NCBI RefSeq assembly: GCF_020169415.1
Contig: NZ_JAIULG010000056.1
Location: forward strand, 1 to 33,519
Reading direction: 5' to 3'
DNA from: Tsukamurella sp. M9C
GTDB taxonomy: Bacteria; Actinomycetota; Actinomycetes; Mycobacteriales; Mycobacteriaceae
DNA length: 33,519 nucleotides
Positions 9,124-16,977 of this stretch are shown in pieces. A program made the translations under genes and the position numbers. Each line of letters opens with the position of its first letter. The stretch's first letter is position 1. The notes under the pieces are model-generated. The model worked only from the letters and a program-made list of their open reading frames with translations, did no database searches and was not told where the DNA came from.

Positions 9124-9203
9124 GTCAGTCCTCCTTCGCAGGTTGCTGCTGTCGAACTTAGCGTGCGCTGCGTCGGCCGCTCGCGCGAGCGTAGATTTCA
9201 CGC
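9124..9203. promoter_or_regulatory. divergent promoter region
   Basis: These 80 bp separate the SRPBCC-HAD-recCBD cluster (leftward) from the DMT transporter (rightward). Rightward, TAGATT at 9192-9197 lies 6 nt before GTG 9204, the geometry of a leaderless transcript. Leftward, TAAGTT at 9160-9155 could serve as a -10, giving a leader of about 25 nt that contains AGGAGG. Neither has a clear -35. The central TCGCGCGAGC includes the palindrome CTCGCGCGAG at 9180-9189. Assignments rest on motif geometry only. Confidence 0.45.
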
Positions 9204-10052
9204 GTGTCCGCCACCTCGGCCTCGGTCGTCCTCGCCCTCGTCGCCGCCTTCCTGTTCGCCTGCGGTTCCGCCGCGCAGCAAGCGGAGGCCGCCACCGTCG
9301 ACGAGGGCGGCTCGCTCATCGCGGAGCTCGTCCGCCGGCCGCGCTGGTGGCTCGGTCTGCTCGGCGACCTCGGCGGATACGCCTTCCAGGCGTGGGCCCT
9401 GGCGCTCGGCCCGGTGCTCGTCGTGCAGCCGCTCATCGTGGCGGCCCTGCTGTTCGCGCTGCCCGTCTCGGCGCTGCTCAACCACACGCGGGTCACCGCG
9501 CGCGAGTGGACCTATGCGGCGGTGCTCGCGATCGCGCTGGCGGTCTTCCTCGTCGCGGGCCGCCCCACCGACGGCGTCCCCGACGCCCCGGGCGCCACCT
9601 GGCTCCCCGCCCTCGTGGCCGTGGGCGCCGTCGCGGCGGTCGCGACCGGGTTCGGGCTCGTGCGGTCGCTGCCCGGCCCGGTGCGCGCGATGTCCTTCGG
9701 CGTCGCCTCGGGCGTCCTGTTCGGGGTGGCGACGGTGCTGACCAAGCCGGTGCTCACCTCGTACGAGCACGCCGACTTCCTCGCGAACAGCCTGCGGCTG
9801 CTCACGGATTGGCGCCTGTACGTCCTCGTCCTGAGCGGGCTCGGCGCGATGTACCTGCAGCAGCGGGCGTTCCAACCCGCGCCGATCTCCGCCTCGCTGC
9901 CGGCGATCACCCTGGCCGAGCCGGTGTGCGCCGCGGCGCTCGGCGCCGTCGTGCTCGGCGAGACCGTCACGATGAGCGGCTGGCACGGCGTCGCGGTCGT
10001 CGCCTCGGGCCTGGTCGGCGCCGCCGCGGCGGCCCGCCTCGCCCGACGGTGA
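9204..10052 (+). CDS. DMT-superfamily (EamA-like) membrane transporter
   Basis: A 282-residue integral membrane protein with nine or ten hydrophobic segments. An N-terminal helix (SVVLALVAAFLFACGSAAQQ) is followed by the GDLGGYAFQAWALALGPVLVVQPLIV segment, which resembles actinobacterial DMT/EamA proteins, with a second repeat ending in ASLPAITLAEPVCAAALGAVVLGETV. These proteins export small metabolites; the substrate is unknown. The GTG start at 9204 has a -10-like TAGATT 6 nt upstream and no Shine-Dalgarno sequence, so translation is probably leaderless. The stop codon lies inside a hairpin (10041-10068). A second, unrelated EamA exporter occurs at 15867-16886. Confidence 0.85.
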   Translation: MSATSASVVLALVAAFLFACGSAAQQAEAATVDEGGSLIAELVRRPRWWLGLLGDLGGYAFQAWALALGPVLVVQPLIVAALLFALPVSALLNHTRVTAREWTYAAVLAIALAVFLVAGRPTDGVPDAPGATWLPALVAVGAVAAVATGFGLVRSLPGPVRAMSFGVASGVLFGVATVLTKPVLTSYEHADFLANSLRLLTDWRLYVLVLSGLGAMYLQQRAFQPAPISASLPAITLAEPVCAAALGAVVLGETVTMSGWHGVAVVASGLVGAAAAARLARR

Positions 10053-10068
10053 CGGCGTACCGTCGGGC
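10041..10068 (+). terminator. hairpin spanning the transporter stop codon and the next promoter
   Basis: GCCCGACGGT (10041-10050) and ACCGTCGGGC (10059-10068) form a perfect 10-bp inverted repeat with an 8-nt loop. The stop TGA of the DMT transporter (10050-10052) is at the loop edge. The right arm contains most of TACCGT (10058-10063), a possible -10 placed 8 nt before ATG 10072. No T tract follows, so it could be a weak terminator, an operator of the DUF1990 gene, or both. Confidence 0.4.
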
Positions 10069-10071
10069 GGT

Positions 10072-10584
10072 ATGACGGACCTCGCGGCACTGGTGGACGC
10101 GCCCTTCACCTACCCGGAGGTGGGCGCGACCCGCGGCACCCCGCCCGGCGACGCCCACGCGGTTCGCGCCGAGCGGGTCGTGGGCCGCGGCCGGGAGGAC
10201 TTCGCCACCGTGCGGGACGCGATCCTCGCGTACGGCATGCAGCGCGGGGCGGGCATGCGGGTCCGGGCGAGCACACCGACCGCCGAGGTCGGCACCGTCA
10301 TGGTGATGTCGACGCCGCTGTTCGGCCCGATCCGGATCCCGTGCCGCGTGGTCTACGTGCTCGACGAGTCCGACCGGGCCGGTTTCGCCTACGGCACCCT
10401 GCCGGGGCACCCGGAGAGCGGCGAGGAGCTCTTCTCCGTGGAGATCCGTCCCGACGGGGCCGTCGTGGCGGTCGTGGCCGCGTTCTCCCGCCCGGGACGC
10501 TGGTACTCCCGCCTGGGCGGCCCGGTCGCCCGCGCGCTGCAGGCCGTGATGACGCGGCGCTACCTCGCCGCGATGGTCCGCTAG
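10072..10584 (+). CDS. DUF1990-family protein
   Basis: A 170-residue soluble protein matching the DUF1990 family: an [12 protein letters not shown]-terminus, [24 protein letters not shown], a [24 protein letters not shown] core, [21 protein letters not shown] and an [21 protein letters not shown] tail. The fold is thought to be SRPBCC-like and the function is unknown. ATG 10072 lies 19 nt after the transporter stop and 8 nt after a -10-like TACCGT, so it may have its own leaderless promoter. Its TAG stop overlaps the stop of the convergent thioesterase in a shared CTAG. Confidence 0.85.
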   Translation: MTDLAALVDAPFTYPEVGATRGTPPGDAHAVRAERVVGRGREDFATVRDAILAYGMQRGAGMRVRASTPTAEVGTVMVMSTPLFGPIRIPCRVVYVLDESDRAGFAYGTLPGHPESGEELFSVEIRPDGAVVAVVAAFSRPGRWYSRLGGPVARALQAVMTRRYLAAMVR

Positions 10585-11015
10585 ACGGAGACGCGGCGCC
10601 GGCGGAAGGGCACCGGATCGCCGACCAGCCCGGCGAGTTCGGTGCGCAGGACGGCGGGCAGCGGCGCCGGGCGACCGGCCTCGTCGACGACGACCATGGA
10701 GGTCTCGGCGATCGCGGCGACGGCACCGTCGGAGGCGATGACCTCGTAGCCGAGGTCGAAGCCGGAGCGGCCGATCCGCGTGACGTGCAGGACGATCCGC
10801 ACCGGCTCGGGCGAGTACAGCAGCGGCGCGAGGTAGTCGATCTCGTGGTGGGCGACGAACATCGTCACCTTCGCCTCGCGCGGCTGCGGGACGTTGTCGG
10901 TCAGGAATCGGATGCGGGCCTCTTCCAGCAGCCGCATCATCGCGACGTTGTTGATGTGCTGGAGGGCGTCCATGTCGGCCCACCGCATCGGGACCGCCAC
11001 CTCGTGAGTTGCCAT
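10581..11015 (-). CDS. acyl-CoA thioesterase (4HBT hotdog fold)
   Basis: A 144-residue hotdog-fold protein of the 4-hydroxybenzoyl-CoA thioesterase/YbgC type. The signature [20 protein letters not shown] near residues 10-29 contains the catalytic Asp region and the HINN motif. It is followed by [19 protein letters not shown] and SGFDLGYEV. It probably hydrolyses fatty acyl- or aromatic acyl-CoA in the cytoplasm. I chose ATG 11015 because the family begins directly before the MRWADMD motif; a longer frame from 11186 would overlap the divergent modA and lacks family similarity. It is divergent from modA (49-bp gap) and convergent with the DUF1990 gene. Confidence 0.88.
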   Translation of the reverse strand: MATHEVAVPMRWADMDALQHINNVAMMRLLEEARIRFLTDNVPQPREAKVTMFVAHHEIDYLAPLLYSPEPVRIVLHVTRIGRSGFDLGYEVIASDGAVAAIAETSMVVVDEAGRPAPLPAVLRTELAGLVGDPVPFRRRRVSV

Positions 11016-11064
11016 GGGGATAGTCTCGACCATCGGAAGCCGACCACCGCCACCGGGAGTTGCC

Positions 11065-11847
11065 ATGCGCGCCGCACGTGTCCTGACCGCCGCCGTCCTC
11101 GCGGCGAGCCTCGCCGCCTGCTCGACGTCGAACACGCCGGAGGGCGCGACGTCCTCGTCGGCGGCCGCGGGCTCCGGCACCGTCATCGTCTACGCCGCCG
11201 CGAGCCTGCAGGCGACCTTCGAGAAGCTGGGCACCTCGTTCTCCGCCGCCAACCCCGGCACGACGGTGAAGTTCTCCTTCGGCGGGTCCTCGGGCCTGCT
11301 CACCCAGTTGCAGCAGGGCGCCCCCGCCGACGTCTTCGCGACCGCCGACACGCCCACGATGGACAAGGCCGAGGCCGCCTCGCTGGTCACCGACCCGCAG
11401 CCCTTCGCCACCAACGTGCTCACCATCACCACCGCGCCCGGCAACCCGAAGGGCATCGGCACGCTCGCCGACCTGGCGAAGCCGGGCGTCTCCGTCGTCG
11501 TGTGCGCGCAGCCCGTGCCCTGCGGCACCGCGACCGCGAAGGTCACCAAGGCCGCCGGCGTGACCCTCACGCCCGTCAGCGAGGAGGACTCGGTCTCGAG
11601 CGTGCTTGCCAAGGTCCGGCACGGGCAGGCCGACGCGGGGCTCGTCTACCGCACGGACGTCAAGGGCACGAAGGGCGCCGTCGCGTCGGTCGACTTCCCC
11701 GAGGCCGACGGTGCGGTCAACGTCTATCCCATCGCCCCGCTGACCGGCGCGAAGAACGCCGACGGCGCGAAGCGGTTCGTCGACTTCGTCCGCGGGACCG
11801 AGGGCCGGGCCGCGCTCGCGGACGCCGGATTCGGGGCACCCAACTGA
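11065..11847 (+). CDS. modA: ModA, molybdate ABC transporter substrate-binding lipoprotein
   Basis: A 260-residue secreted binding protein. The N-terminus is a lipoprotein signal with lipobox LAAC (Cys19). The mature part has the ModA signature [42 protein letters not shown], and later [20 protein letters not shown], the expected oxyanion-binding and hinge segments of this family. It delivers molybdate (or tungstate) to ModBC. ATG 11065 was preferred because GGGAG precedes it and the signal peptide then starts cleanly; a frame extension to 11014 adds an implausible proline run. modB follows after 23 nt. No molybdenum-cofactor riboswitch or ModE gene is visible in the window. Confidence 0.93.
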   Translation: MRAARVLTAAVLAASLAACSTSNTPEGATSSSAAAGSGTVIVYAAASLQATFEKLGTSFSAANPGTTVKFSFGGSSGLLTQLQQGAPADVFATADTPTMDKAEAASLVTDPQPFATNVLTITTAPGNPKGIGTLADLAKPGVSVVVCAQPVPCGTATAKVTKAAGVTLTPVSEEDSVSSVLAKVRHGQADAGLVYRTDVKGTKGAVASVDFPEADGAVNVYPIAPLTGAKNADGAKRFVDFVRGTEGRAALADAGFGAPN

Positions 11848-11870
11848 CCCCGCCCGCCCGCTCCACGCCC

Positions 11871-12644
11871 GTGACCGGGTATCCGCGCTGGATCGTGGTA
11901 CCCGCCGCACTGGGCGCGGCCTTCGTGCTGATCCCGCTCGTCGCGATCGTGGCGAAGGTGGACTGGCCCCGGTTCGGCGAGCTGGTCACCTCCGAGGACT
12001 CCCGCACGGCCCTGGTGCTCTCGCTGGAGACCTCCCTCGCCGCGACGGTGGTCTGCATCCTGGTGGGCGTCCCGCTCGGGGTGATCCTCGCGCGCAGTCG
12101 TTCCCGGTTCGTGGGCGTGCTCCGCCCGCTGGTGCTGCTGCCGCTGGTGCTGCCGCCGGTGGTGGGCGGCATCGCGCTCCTCTACGCCTTCGGCCGGCGC
12201 GGCCTGGTGGGCCAGTACGGCGGGGTCGGCGGGCACATCGCGTTCACGACGACGGCCGTGGTCCTCGCCCAGGCCTTCGTCGCGCTGCCCTTCCTGGTGC
12301 TGGCGGTGGAGGGCGCGCTGCGCACGCTGGGAACGGATTTCGAGCACACGGCGGCGACGCTGGGCGCGCCCCCGTCGGTCGTGCTGCGGCGCATCACTTT
12401 GCCGCTGGTGCTGCCGTCGATCGCCTCGGGCGTGGTGCTGACCTTCGCGCGGGCGCTCGGCGAGTTCGGCGCGACGCTCACCTTCGCGGGCTCGCTCGCC
12501 GGGACCACCCGCACGCTCCCGCTGGAGATCTACCTGCGCAACGAGACCGATCCCCAAGCGGCGGTGGCGCTGTCGCTGGTCCTGCTCGCGGCGGCCGCGG
12601 TGATCGTCTCGGGCGTCTACGGGGTGCGGGCGTGGCGCCGATGA
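11871..12644 (+). CDS. modB: ModB, molybdate ABC transporter permease
   Basis: A 257-residue permease with about six membrane helices. The conserved EAA loop that contacts the ATPase is visible as [20 protein letters not shown] near residues 162-181, followed by [31 protein letters not shown], typical of ModB/CysT permeases. GTG 11871 gives the family-like start TGYPRW. A CTG at 11844 overlapping the modA stop is in frame but less likely. No clear Shine-Dalgarno sequence precedes it, so translation may depend on modA. Its stop overlaps the modC start as ATGA. Confidence 0.92.
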   Translation: MTGYPRWIVVPAALGAAFVLIPLVAIVAKVDWPRFGELVTSEDSRTALVLSLETSLAATVVCILVGVPLGVILARSRSRFVGVLRPLVLLPLVLPPVVGGIALLYAFGRRGLVGQYGGVGGHIAFTTTAVVLAQAFVALPFLVLAVEGALRTLGTDFEHTAATLGAPPSVVLRRITLPLVLPSIASGVVLTFARALGEFGATLTFAGSLAGTTRTLPLEIYLRNETDPQAAVALSLVLLAAAAVIVSGVYGVRAWRR

Positions 12645-13639
12645 CAGGGGATCCGACGGCCCCGGGCCTGGAGGTCGACATCAGCGTCGTGGACCGCGGC
12701 GTCGACGCGGTCTTCGCGGTGCCCGAGGGGCGGACCCTGGCGCTGCTCGGCCCCAACGGCACCGGCAAGTCGACGGTGGCGGGCGCCGTCGCGGGCCTGG
12801 TCCGGCCCGATGCGGGGCGGATCGTCGTCGCCGGCGAGACCGTCGCGCACGGCAGCACCTGGGTGCCGGCGCACCGTCGACGGGTCGCGCTGCTCGGCCA
12901 GGCGGCGCGGCTGTTCCCGCACCTGCGGGTGCGCGCGAACGTGGCCTTCGCGCCCCGGAGCGCGGGGGCGGACCGTCGGGCCGCGGCGGCCGCGGCCGAC
13001 CACTGGCTCGAGGCCGTGGGCGCCGACCACCTCGCAGACCGGCGCCCGGACGAACTGAGCGGCGGGCAGGCGCAGCGCGTCGCGCTCGCCCGGGCCCTCG
13101 CCGCCGAACCGAAGGTGCTGCTCCTCGACGAGCCGCTCTCGGCGCTCGACGTCTCGGCGCGGGCGGAGGTGCGCTCGCTCCTGCGCGCCCTGCTGCGAGA
13201 CCGGACGTGCGTCCTGATCACGCACGACGCCGCCGACGTGGTGGCGCTCGCCGACGAGGCAGCCGTCCTCGAGGACGGGCGGGTCGCCGATCACCGCCCC
13301 GCGGCCGAACTGCTGCTCTCCCCCGCAACGCACTTCGCCGCCCGGCTGGCGGGGATGAACCTGCTGCCGGACGGCGAAGGGGTGCGGGTCTTCCCGCCGG
13401 ACGCGGTGCGCGTCGACGGGCCCGACGGTGCCGGGATGGCCGGCACCGTGGTCGAGGTGACGGTGGCGGGCGGGCACTGCCGCGTGACCGCCACCGTCGA
13501 GGACGGGACCGCGCTGGTCGCGGAGCTCCCGGCGGAGCGCTACCGGGATCTGCATCCCGGCGACGCGGTGCGCCTGCTCCCCGATCCGGCGCGGGCGCGC
13601 CGGGCGGCTACTGCTCGTCCGGCTCCGCGGCGTCGGTAG
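12641..13639 (+). CDS. modC: ModC, molybdate ABC transporter ATP-binding protein
   Basis: A 332-residue ABC ATPase. Walker [10 protein letters not shown] is at residues 37-45, the signature [15 protein letters not shown] lies mid-protein, Walker B is [12 protein letters not shown], and the H-loop is LITHD. The C-terminal hundred residues resemble a TOBE/MOP-like oxyanion-binding domain ([22 protein letters not shown]), expected in ModC. ATG 12641 overlaps the modB stop by 4 nt; an in-frame GTG at 12632 is possible but lies inside modB. The 3' end overlaps the convergent padR coding region by 32 nt. Confidence 0.93.
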   Translation: MTGDPTAPGLEVDISVVDRGVDAVFAVPEGRTLALLGPNGTGKSTVAGAVAGLVRPDAGRIVVAGETVAHGSTWVPAHRRRVALLGQAARLFPHLRVRANVAFAPRSAGADRRAAAAAADHWLEAVGADHLADRRPDELSGGQAQRVALARALAAEPKVLLLDEPLSALDVSARAEVRSLLRALLRDRTCVLITHDAADVVALADEAAVLEDGRVADHRPAAELLLSPATHFAARLAGMNLLPDGEGVRVFPPDAVRVDGPDGAGMAGTVVEVTVAGGHCRVTATVEDGTALVAELPAERYRDLHPGDAVRLLPDPARARRAATARPAPRRR

Positions 13640-14336
13640 CCGCACCGTCGGCGGCCGGGTCACCGGCGGCCGGGGGCGTGCGGTCCACGCCGGCGAGCAG
13701 CAGGTAGACCTGCTTGATCGCGTCGCCGAGGATGGTGTCGACGGCGGCGGTCTGCTCGGCGTTGCCGGTGCGGGCCACCCGGCGGGTGACCTCGTGCAGC
13801 TCGCGCAGCGTGTCGCGGAGGTGTCCGCGCTCGGCCGAGCCGCCGTCGAACCCGGCGAAGGGATCGGGCGCGTCGGCGAGGGTGGTCTCGATGTACTCGC
13901 GACCCGCGTCGGTGAGCGTGGCGACCTTGCGGCCGTTCTCCCGCTCGATGGTGATCAGCCCCTCGTCCTCGAGCTGGCTGAGCGTGGGGTAGATGGCGCC
14001 GGGGCTGGGCTTCCACGCCCCGGCCGTGCGCTCCTCGATCGAGGAGACGAGCTGGTAGCCGTGCATGGGCTCGGCCTCCAGCAGCTTGAGGACCGCGATC
14101 CGGACGTCGCCGCGCTGGACGCCGCGGCGTCCGCCACGGCCACCGCGGTGGCCGCCGCGGCCATGGCCGCCGGGACCTCCCGGACCGAAGGGGCCCGGGC
14201 CGCCGGGGCCGAAGCCGGGCCCACCCGGGAAACCGCCCTGGCGGAACCGGCCGTCGAAGCGGCCCTCGAACCGGTCGTCGCAGTTGCGGGCGCCACGGCC
14301 CTCGAAACGCTGATCATCGTGAGTGTGCCTACGCAT
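13608..14336 (-). CDS. PadR-family transcriptional regulator
   Basis: A 242-residue regulator. An N-terminal His/Arg/Gly-rich tail (residues about 1-75, with repeated GGP and GPGG units) precedes the PadR winged helix: RGDVRIAVLKLLEAEPMHGYQLVSSIEERTAG, WKPSPGAIYPTLSQLEDEGLI, and the wing VATLTDAGREY. A C-terminal helical region for dimerisation follows, then an Ala/Asp/Pro-rich tail. ATG 14336 has AAAGGAG 7 nt upstream. Its promoter carries a 16-bp palindrome over the -10, so it probably represses itself. The Gly-rich tail is unusual in length but occurs in actinobacterial PadR proteins. Target genes other than itself are not visible. Confidence 0.92.
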   Translation of the reverse strand: MRRHTHDDQRFEGRGARNCDDRFEGRFDGRFRQGGFPGGPGFGPGGPGPFGPGGPGGHGRGGHRGGRGGRRGVQRGDVRIAVLKLLEAEPMHGYQLVSSIEERTAGAWKPSPGAIYPTLSQLEDEGLITIERENGRKVATLTDAGREYIETTLADAPDPFAGFDGGSAERGHLRDTLRELHEVTRRVARTGNAEQTAAVDTILGDAIKQVYLLLAGVDRTPPAAGDPAADGAATDAAEPDEQ

Positions 14337-14386
14337 GGTGGCACTCCTTTCGGTAGGGGGCCGCATGTTCCGCGACCCGATGCGTT

Positions 14387-14416
14387 CACGATATATCGTG
14401 ATGCATTCTTTGACAA
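14387..14416 (-). promoter_or_regulatory. padR promoter with palindromic operator
   Basis: On the minus strand TTGTCA (14416-14411) and TATCGT (14393-14388) are separated by 17 nt, a near-consensus promoter for padR. The -10 lies inside a perfect palindrome, TCACGATATATCGTGA, at 14386-14401. The ATATATCG core is like PadR operators known from other actinobacteria. PadR bound here would block polymerase, so autorepression is inferred. Confidence 0.7.
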
Positions 14417-14430
14417 CCCCCTGCGACGAC

Positions 14431-14464
14431 GAAGTCCCCGCCCGGATCTCCGGACGGGGACTTC
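14431..14464 (-). terminator. terminator hairpin after the ATP-grasp gene
   Basis: GAAGTCCCCG (14431-14440) pairs perfectly with CGGGGACTTC (14455-14464). Inside, CCGG pairs with CCGG around an ATCT loop after one mismatch, giving a stem of about 15 bp. It begins 20 nt beyond the stop of the minus-strand ATP-grasp gene. There is no T tract, which is usual in high-GC actinobacteria. It also separates that gene from the padR promoter. Confidence 0.65.
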
Positions 14465-14483
14465 ATTCAGCTGTTCGGGCTGG

Positions 14484-15356
14484 TCAGGCCTTCTCGGCGG
14501 CCACCCGCGCGAGGACGGCCTGGGCGAACTTCTCCGCGCCGCCGTCGAGCCGCTCCAGGTGCAGATCGGGCTGGACGACCTGGACCTCGAGGATGACCGG
14601 CGCGCCCTCGGGGGTGCGGACGATGTCGATGCGCACGTACAGCGGCGGGTTCGCCGGGTCGATCGGCTTCAGTGCGGCCTCCGCGACGGCGCGCTCGGCG
14701 TCGGTGGGCTCCGCGTCGACGACGACCTCGGCCGGGCGGCCGTCCGCGGGCTCTGCGTTGACCTCGGCGGCCAGGTCGCGCCCGAAGGCATGGCTGTATT
14801 CGCCGCCGATGTACACCAGCGAGACGCCGCCGGCCTCGACCGAGTAGGGGAACACCATGACGCTACTGCCCGAGGCCTTGATCTCCTCGAGCTTGGCGCG
14901 GCTCGCATCGCTGTCCTCGGGGCCGAAGCGGAAGGACTCCGCGAGGCCGCCGCTGATCGACGGGCGCACGACGTGATCGGTGCCGAGGTAGTCGTGGTCG
15001 AGCGTGGCGTCGTGCACCGTGATGAACTGGGTCGGCACGATCGGGATGCCCTCGGACTCGTAGTCCCGCAGGTAGCGCTTGTCGGCGTACCACCGGACCA
15101 GGGGCTCGGGGTTGAGTACGAGCGACTGGGCGGCGGCACGCCAGGCCCAGCCGAGGAAGTCGTCGTAGCGCTGCGCGTAGTCCCAGGCGCCGGCGATCAC
15201 GACCGCGTCGAACTGCTCCCAGTCGACGGCGGAATCGGACCACACGGCGGCCTCGGCCTCGTGGCCGGCGGCGCGCAGGGCGGCGAGGATCTCCTGGCCG
15301 CGGTCGTCGGTGTCCGGCTGCGCCGCGGAGGTGGCAAGAGCGATTCGGTACGTCAC
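14484..15356 (-). CDS. ATP-grasp domain protein (RimK/DcsG-like)
   Basis: A 290-residue protein with an N-terminal Rossmann-like pre-ATP-grasp segment (TYRIALATSAA, then DAVVIAGAWDYAQRYDDFL) and a C-terminal ATP-grasp fold. VVRPSISGGLAESFRF (from about residue 129), VMVFPYSVEAGGVSLVYIGGEYSHAF and YVRIDIV followed by VILEVQVVQPDL match the nucleotide- and metal-binding strands of the glutathione synthetase/RimK/DcsG group. Such enzymes ligate a carboxylate to an amine using ATP; substrates are unknown. The residue that is usually Lys in the first ATP-binding strand appears as Arg (about 131). GTG 15356 is preferred because CATACT lies 7 nt upstream (leaderless); a TTG at 15377 would add seven residues across that promoter. 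Confidence 0.8.
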   Translation of the reverse strand: MTYRIALATSAAQPDTDDRGQEILAALRAAGHEAEAAVWSDSAVDWEQFDAVVIAGAWDYAQRYDDFLGWAWRAAAQSLVLNPEPLVRWYADKRYLRDYESEGIPIVPTQFITVHDATLDHDYLGTDHVVRPSISGGLAESFRFGPEDSDASRAKLEEIKASGSSVMVFPYSVEAGGVSLVYIGGEYSHAFGRDLAAEVNAEPADGRPAEVVVDAEPTDAERAVAEAALKPIDPANPPLYVRIDIVRTPEGAPVILEVQVVQPDLHLERLDGGAEKFAQAVLARVAAEKA

Positions 15357-15466
15357 GCCGGACAGTATGGCAGCCAACGGCGGCCCGCCGTCGCGACACC
15401 CGCGCGAACTGCCCCGTACACCGGCGCCGAGACGATACGCTGGGCCTCGTGAGGGGAGATTTGCAC
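15357..15466. promoter_or_regulatory. divergent promoters, ATP-grasp gene and GNAT gene
   Basis: Leftward, CATACT at 15369-15364 is 7 nt from GTG 15356, consistent with a leaderless mRNA. Rightward, TACGCT at 15436-15441 is followed by TGGGC-type bases and GGGGAG (15453-15458). The same TACGCTGGGC word and a nearby AGGGGAGA also occur upstream of the TM2 gene (21559-21580). No strong -35 is seen in either direction. Confidence 0.45.
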
Positions 15467-15967
15467 GTGCACATCGAAACGGCGCGCCTGCACCTCTCCC
15501 CTGCCACCGGCACCTCCGGCGACGCCGACGGCCGGTTCCACATCGTCGATCGGCACAGTCGCCGCACTCTCGGCCGGATCGCGCTGCGCGCCTCCCGGCA
15601 CAGTCGAGCCCGGGGACTGGAGCTGAGCTACGCGGTCGCGGACGCCCACCGTCGACGGGGATTCTGCGCCGAGGCGGCGCACGCGCTCGTGGGCCACGCC
15701 CTCGAGCACGGCCTCACGGGGCGCGTCTACGCCTCCACCGCCTGGTCGAACCTGGCCTCGCGCCGGGTGCTCGCGGGCCTCGGGATGCAGCAGCTCGACA
15801 TAGCGATGCTCGACTGGGAGTCGCTGCAGGGCGAGGTGGATCTCGGCGACGAGGCCGAGGCCGACCTCACGCCGTACGCGCGGGTGGAGTACGAGCTCCA
15901 TCGCGCGGACTGGCTGGCGCGTCTCGCCGCGGACCGTCCGGCGTTCCGCTCCGCTCGCCCCGCTTGA
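15467..15967 (+). CDS. GNAT-family N-acetyltransferase (RimJ/RimL type)
   Basis: A 166-residue acetyltransferase. The RimJ/RimL-like N-terminus ETARLHLSPATG is followed by LELSYAVADAHRRRGFCAEAAHALVGHAL, the acetyl-CoA pyrophosphate-binding A motif (RRRGFCAEA), and by ASTAWSNLASRRVLAGLGM, the B motif with the conserved Asn and SxRV(L)xxLGM. It probably acetylates a protein N-terminus or a small amine. GTG 15467 has GGGGAG 8 nt upstream; an in-frame GTG at 15449, close to the predicted transcription start, would add six residues and be nearly leaderless. The last 101 bp overlap the 3' end of the convergent EamA gene. Confidence 0.85.
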   Translation: MHIETARLHLSPATGTSGDADGRFHIVDRHSRRTLGRIALRASRHSRARGLELSYAVADAHRRRGFCAEAAHALVGHALEHGLTGRVYASTAWSNLASRRVLAGLGMQQLDIAMLDWESLQGEVDLGDEAEADLTPYARVEYELHRADWLARLAADRPAFRSARPA

Positions 15968-16886
15968 CCGCGATCACGCCCGCGACGATCGCGACCGCGC
16001 CCACGATCTGCAGCGGCGTGAGCGCCTCACCCAGCATCAACCAGGCCACGACGCCCGAGGCGATGACCTCGGAGAAGCCCAGGAACGACGCCAGCGTGGG
16101 GCCGATCATGTTGATGGCGAGGATGCCCGCGACGTACGCCAGCCCGGTGGCGACCGCGCCGATCACGACGGCAGGAACCCACCACGGCGTGGTGCCGAGG
16201 CCGCCGAGGACCACCGGCGCGGTCGAGATGCGCACGGGCGTCAGGCCCGCGAGCGAGGTCAGCGACAGCACCACCGCGCCCACGAGCAGGCCGCCGACGG
16301 CGAGCGCCAGCTGGTCGACCGCGGGCTTCGCGCCCTCGATGCTCGCGACGTCGATGTCGTCCGCCCGGGTGCCGTCCTCGGCGAGCAGGAAGTACGCCGC
16401 GAGGCCGACCAGCGAGACGAACGCCCACGCCAGGCCGATGGGGGTGACCACCGCGCCGCCGGAGGCCGCGCCGACGACCGCGACCAGTCCCGCGACGGCG
16501 AGCGCCGCACCGAGGACGGTGCGCACCGACGGGCGCCGGCCGAACCGGGCCCACAGGTACACCAGCACCAGGAGCGGCGCCGAGAACTCGATCAGCAGCG
16601 CGACGGTGACCGACATGTGCGCGATGGCGTTGAAGTACGCGAGCTGCACGCCGATCACGGCGAGCAGGCCGTACGCCAACACCGTGAACGGCGCGTGCCG
16701 CAGCGTCGCGAGCCTGGCCCGCCCGACGATCAGCATCGGGATCAGCGTGACGATCGCCGCGATCCAGATGCGCACCAGCACGACGCCGGCCGGACTCCAT
16801 CCCGCGGCGAGCAGCGGCTTGCCGAACGGGCCGGACATCGCGAAGGCGAACCCCGACAGTAGTGCGATTGCGATACCCCGACCCAT
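15867..16886 (-). CDS. EamA/RhaT-family (DMT) exporter
   Basis: A 339-residue membrane protein with about ten transmembrane helices in two EamA repeats. The first begins GIAIALLSGFAFAMSGPFGKPLLAAGWSP; the second includes IGPTLASFLGFSEVIASGVVAWLMLGEALTPLQIVGAVAIVAGVI, the typical EamA ending. A linker between the repeats carries TRADDIDVASIEGA. A charged Pro/Arg/Ala tail of about 30 residues follows the last helix and is encoded largely in the 101-bp overlap with the GNAT gene. ATG 16886 has GGAGGTG upstream. It is divergent from the CGNR regulator gene, which may control it; the substrate is unknown. Confidence 0.88.
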   Translation of the reverse strand: MGRGIAIALLSGFAFAMSGPFGKPLLAAGWSPAGVVLVRIWIAAIVTLIPMLIVGRARLATLRHAPFTVLAYGLLAVIGVQLAYFNAIAHMSVTVALLIEFSAPLLVLVYLWARFGRRPSVRTVLGAALAVAGLVAVVGAASGGAVVTPIGLAWAFVSLVGLAAYFLLAEDGTRADDIDVASIEGAKPAVDQLALAVGGLLVGAVVLSLTSLAGLTPVRISTAPVVLGGLGTTPWWVPAVVIGAVATGLAYVAGILAINMIGPTLASFLGFSEVIASGVVAWLMLGEALTPLQIVGAVAIVAGVIAVKRGERSGTPDGPRRDAPASPRDGARTPPARTA

Positions 16887-16910
16887 GCGTCACCTCCGTG
16901 TCTGCGCGAT

Positions 16911-16977
16911 CCGTAAGGAGTCAATTGAAGTACACTCATGACAGTAGCGGCCCCAGCCGTAAGGAGTCAAATGAAAT
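16911..16977 (+). repeat. two direct repeats before the CGNR gene
   Basis: CCGTAAGGAGTCAATTGAAG begins at 16911 and CCGTAAGGAGTCAAATGAAA at 16957, copies of about 20 nt that differ at two positions, spaced 46 nt apart. The second copy contains the ribosome binding site (AAGGAG) and ATG 16971 of the CGNR gene. Between them lies TACACT (16931-16936), a possible -10. They could be a tandem operator or a partial duplication of the translation-start region. Confidence 0.6.

Noticed and set aside
9124-9201. N-terminal extension of the SRPBCC gene to 9201
   Set aside because: It would read through AGGAGG and the divergent promoter, and the Rv0910-like start is at 9123.
11016-11186. 57-residue extension of the thioesterase
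   Set aside because: Overlaps the start of modA in antisense and has no family similarity.
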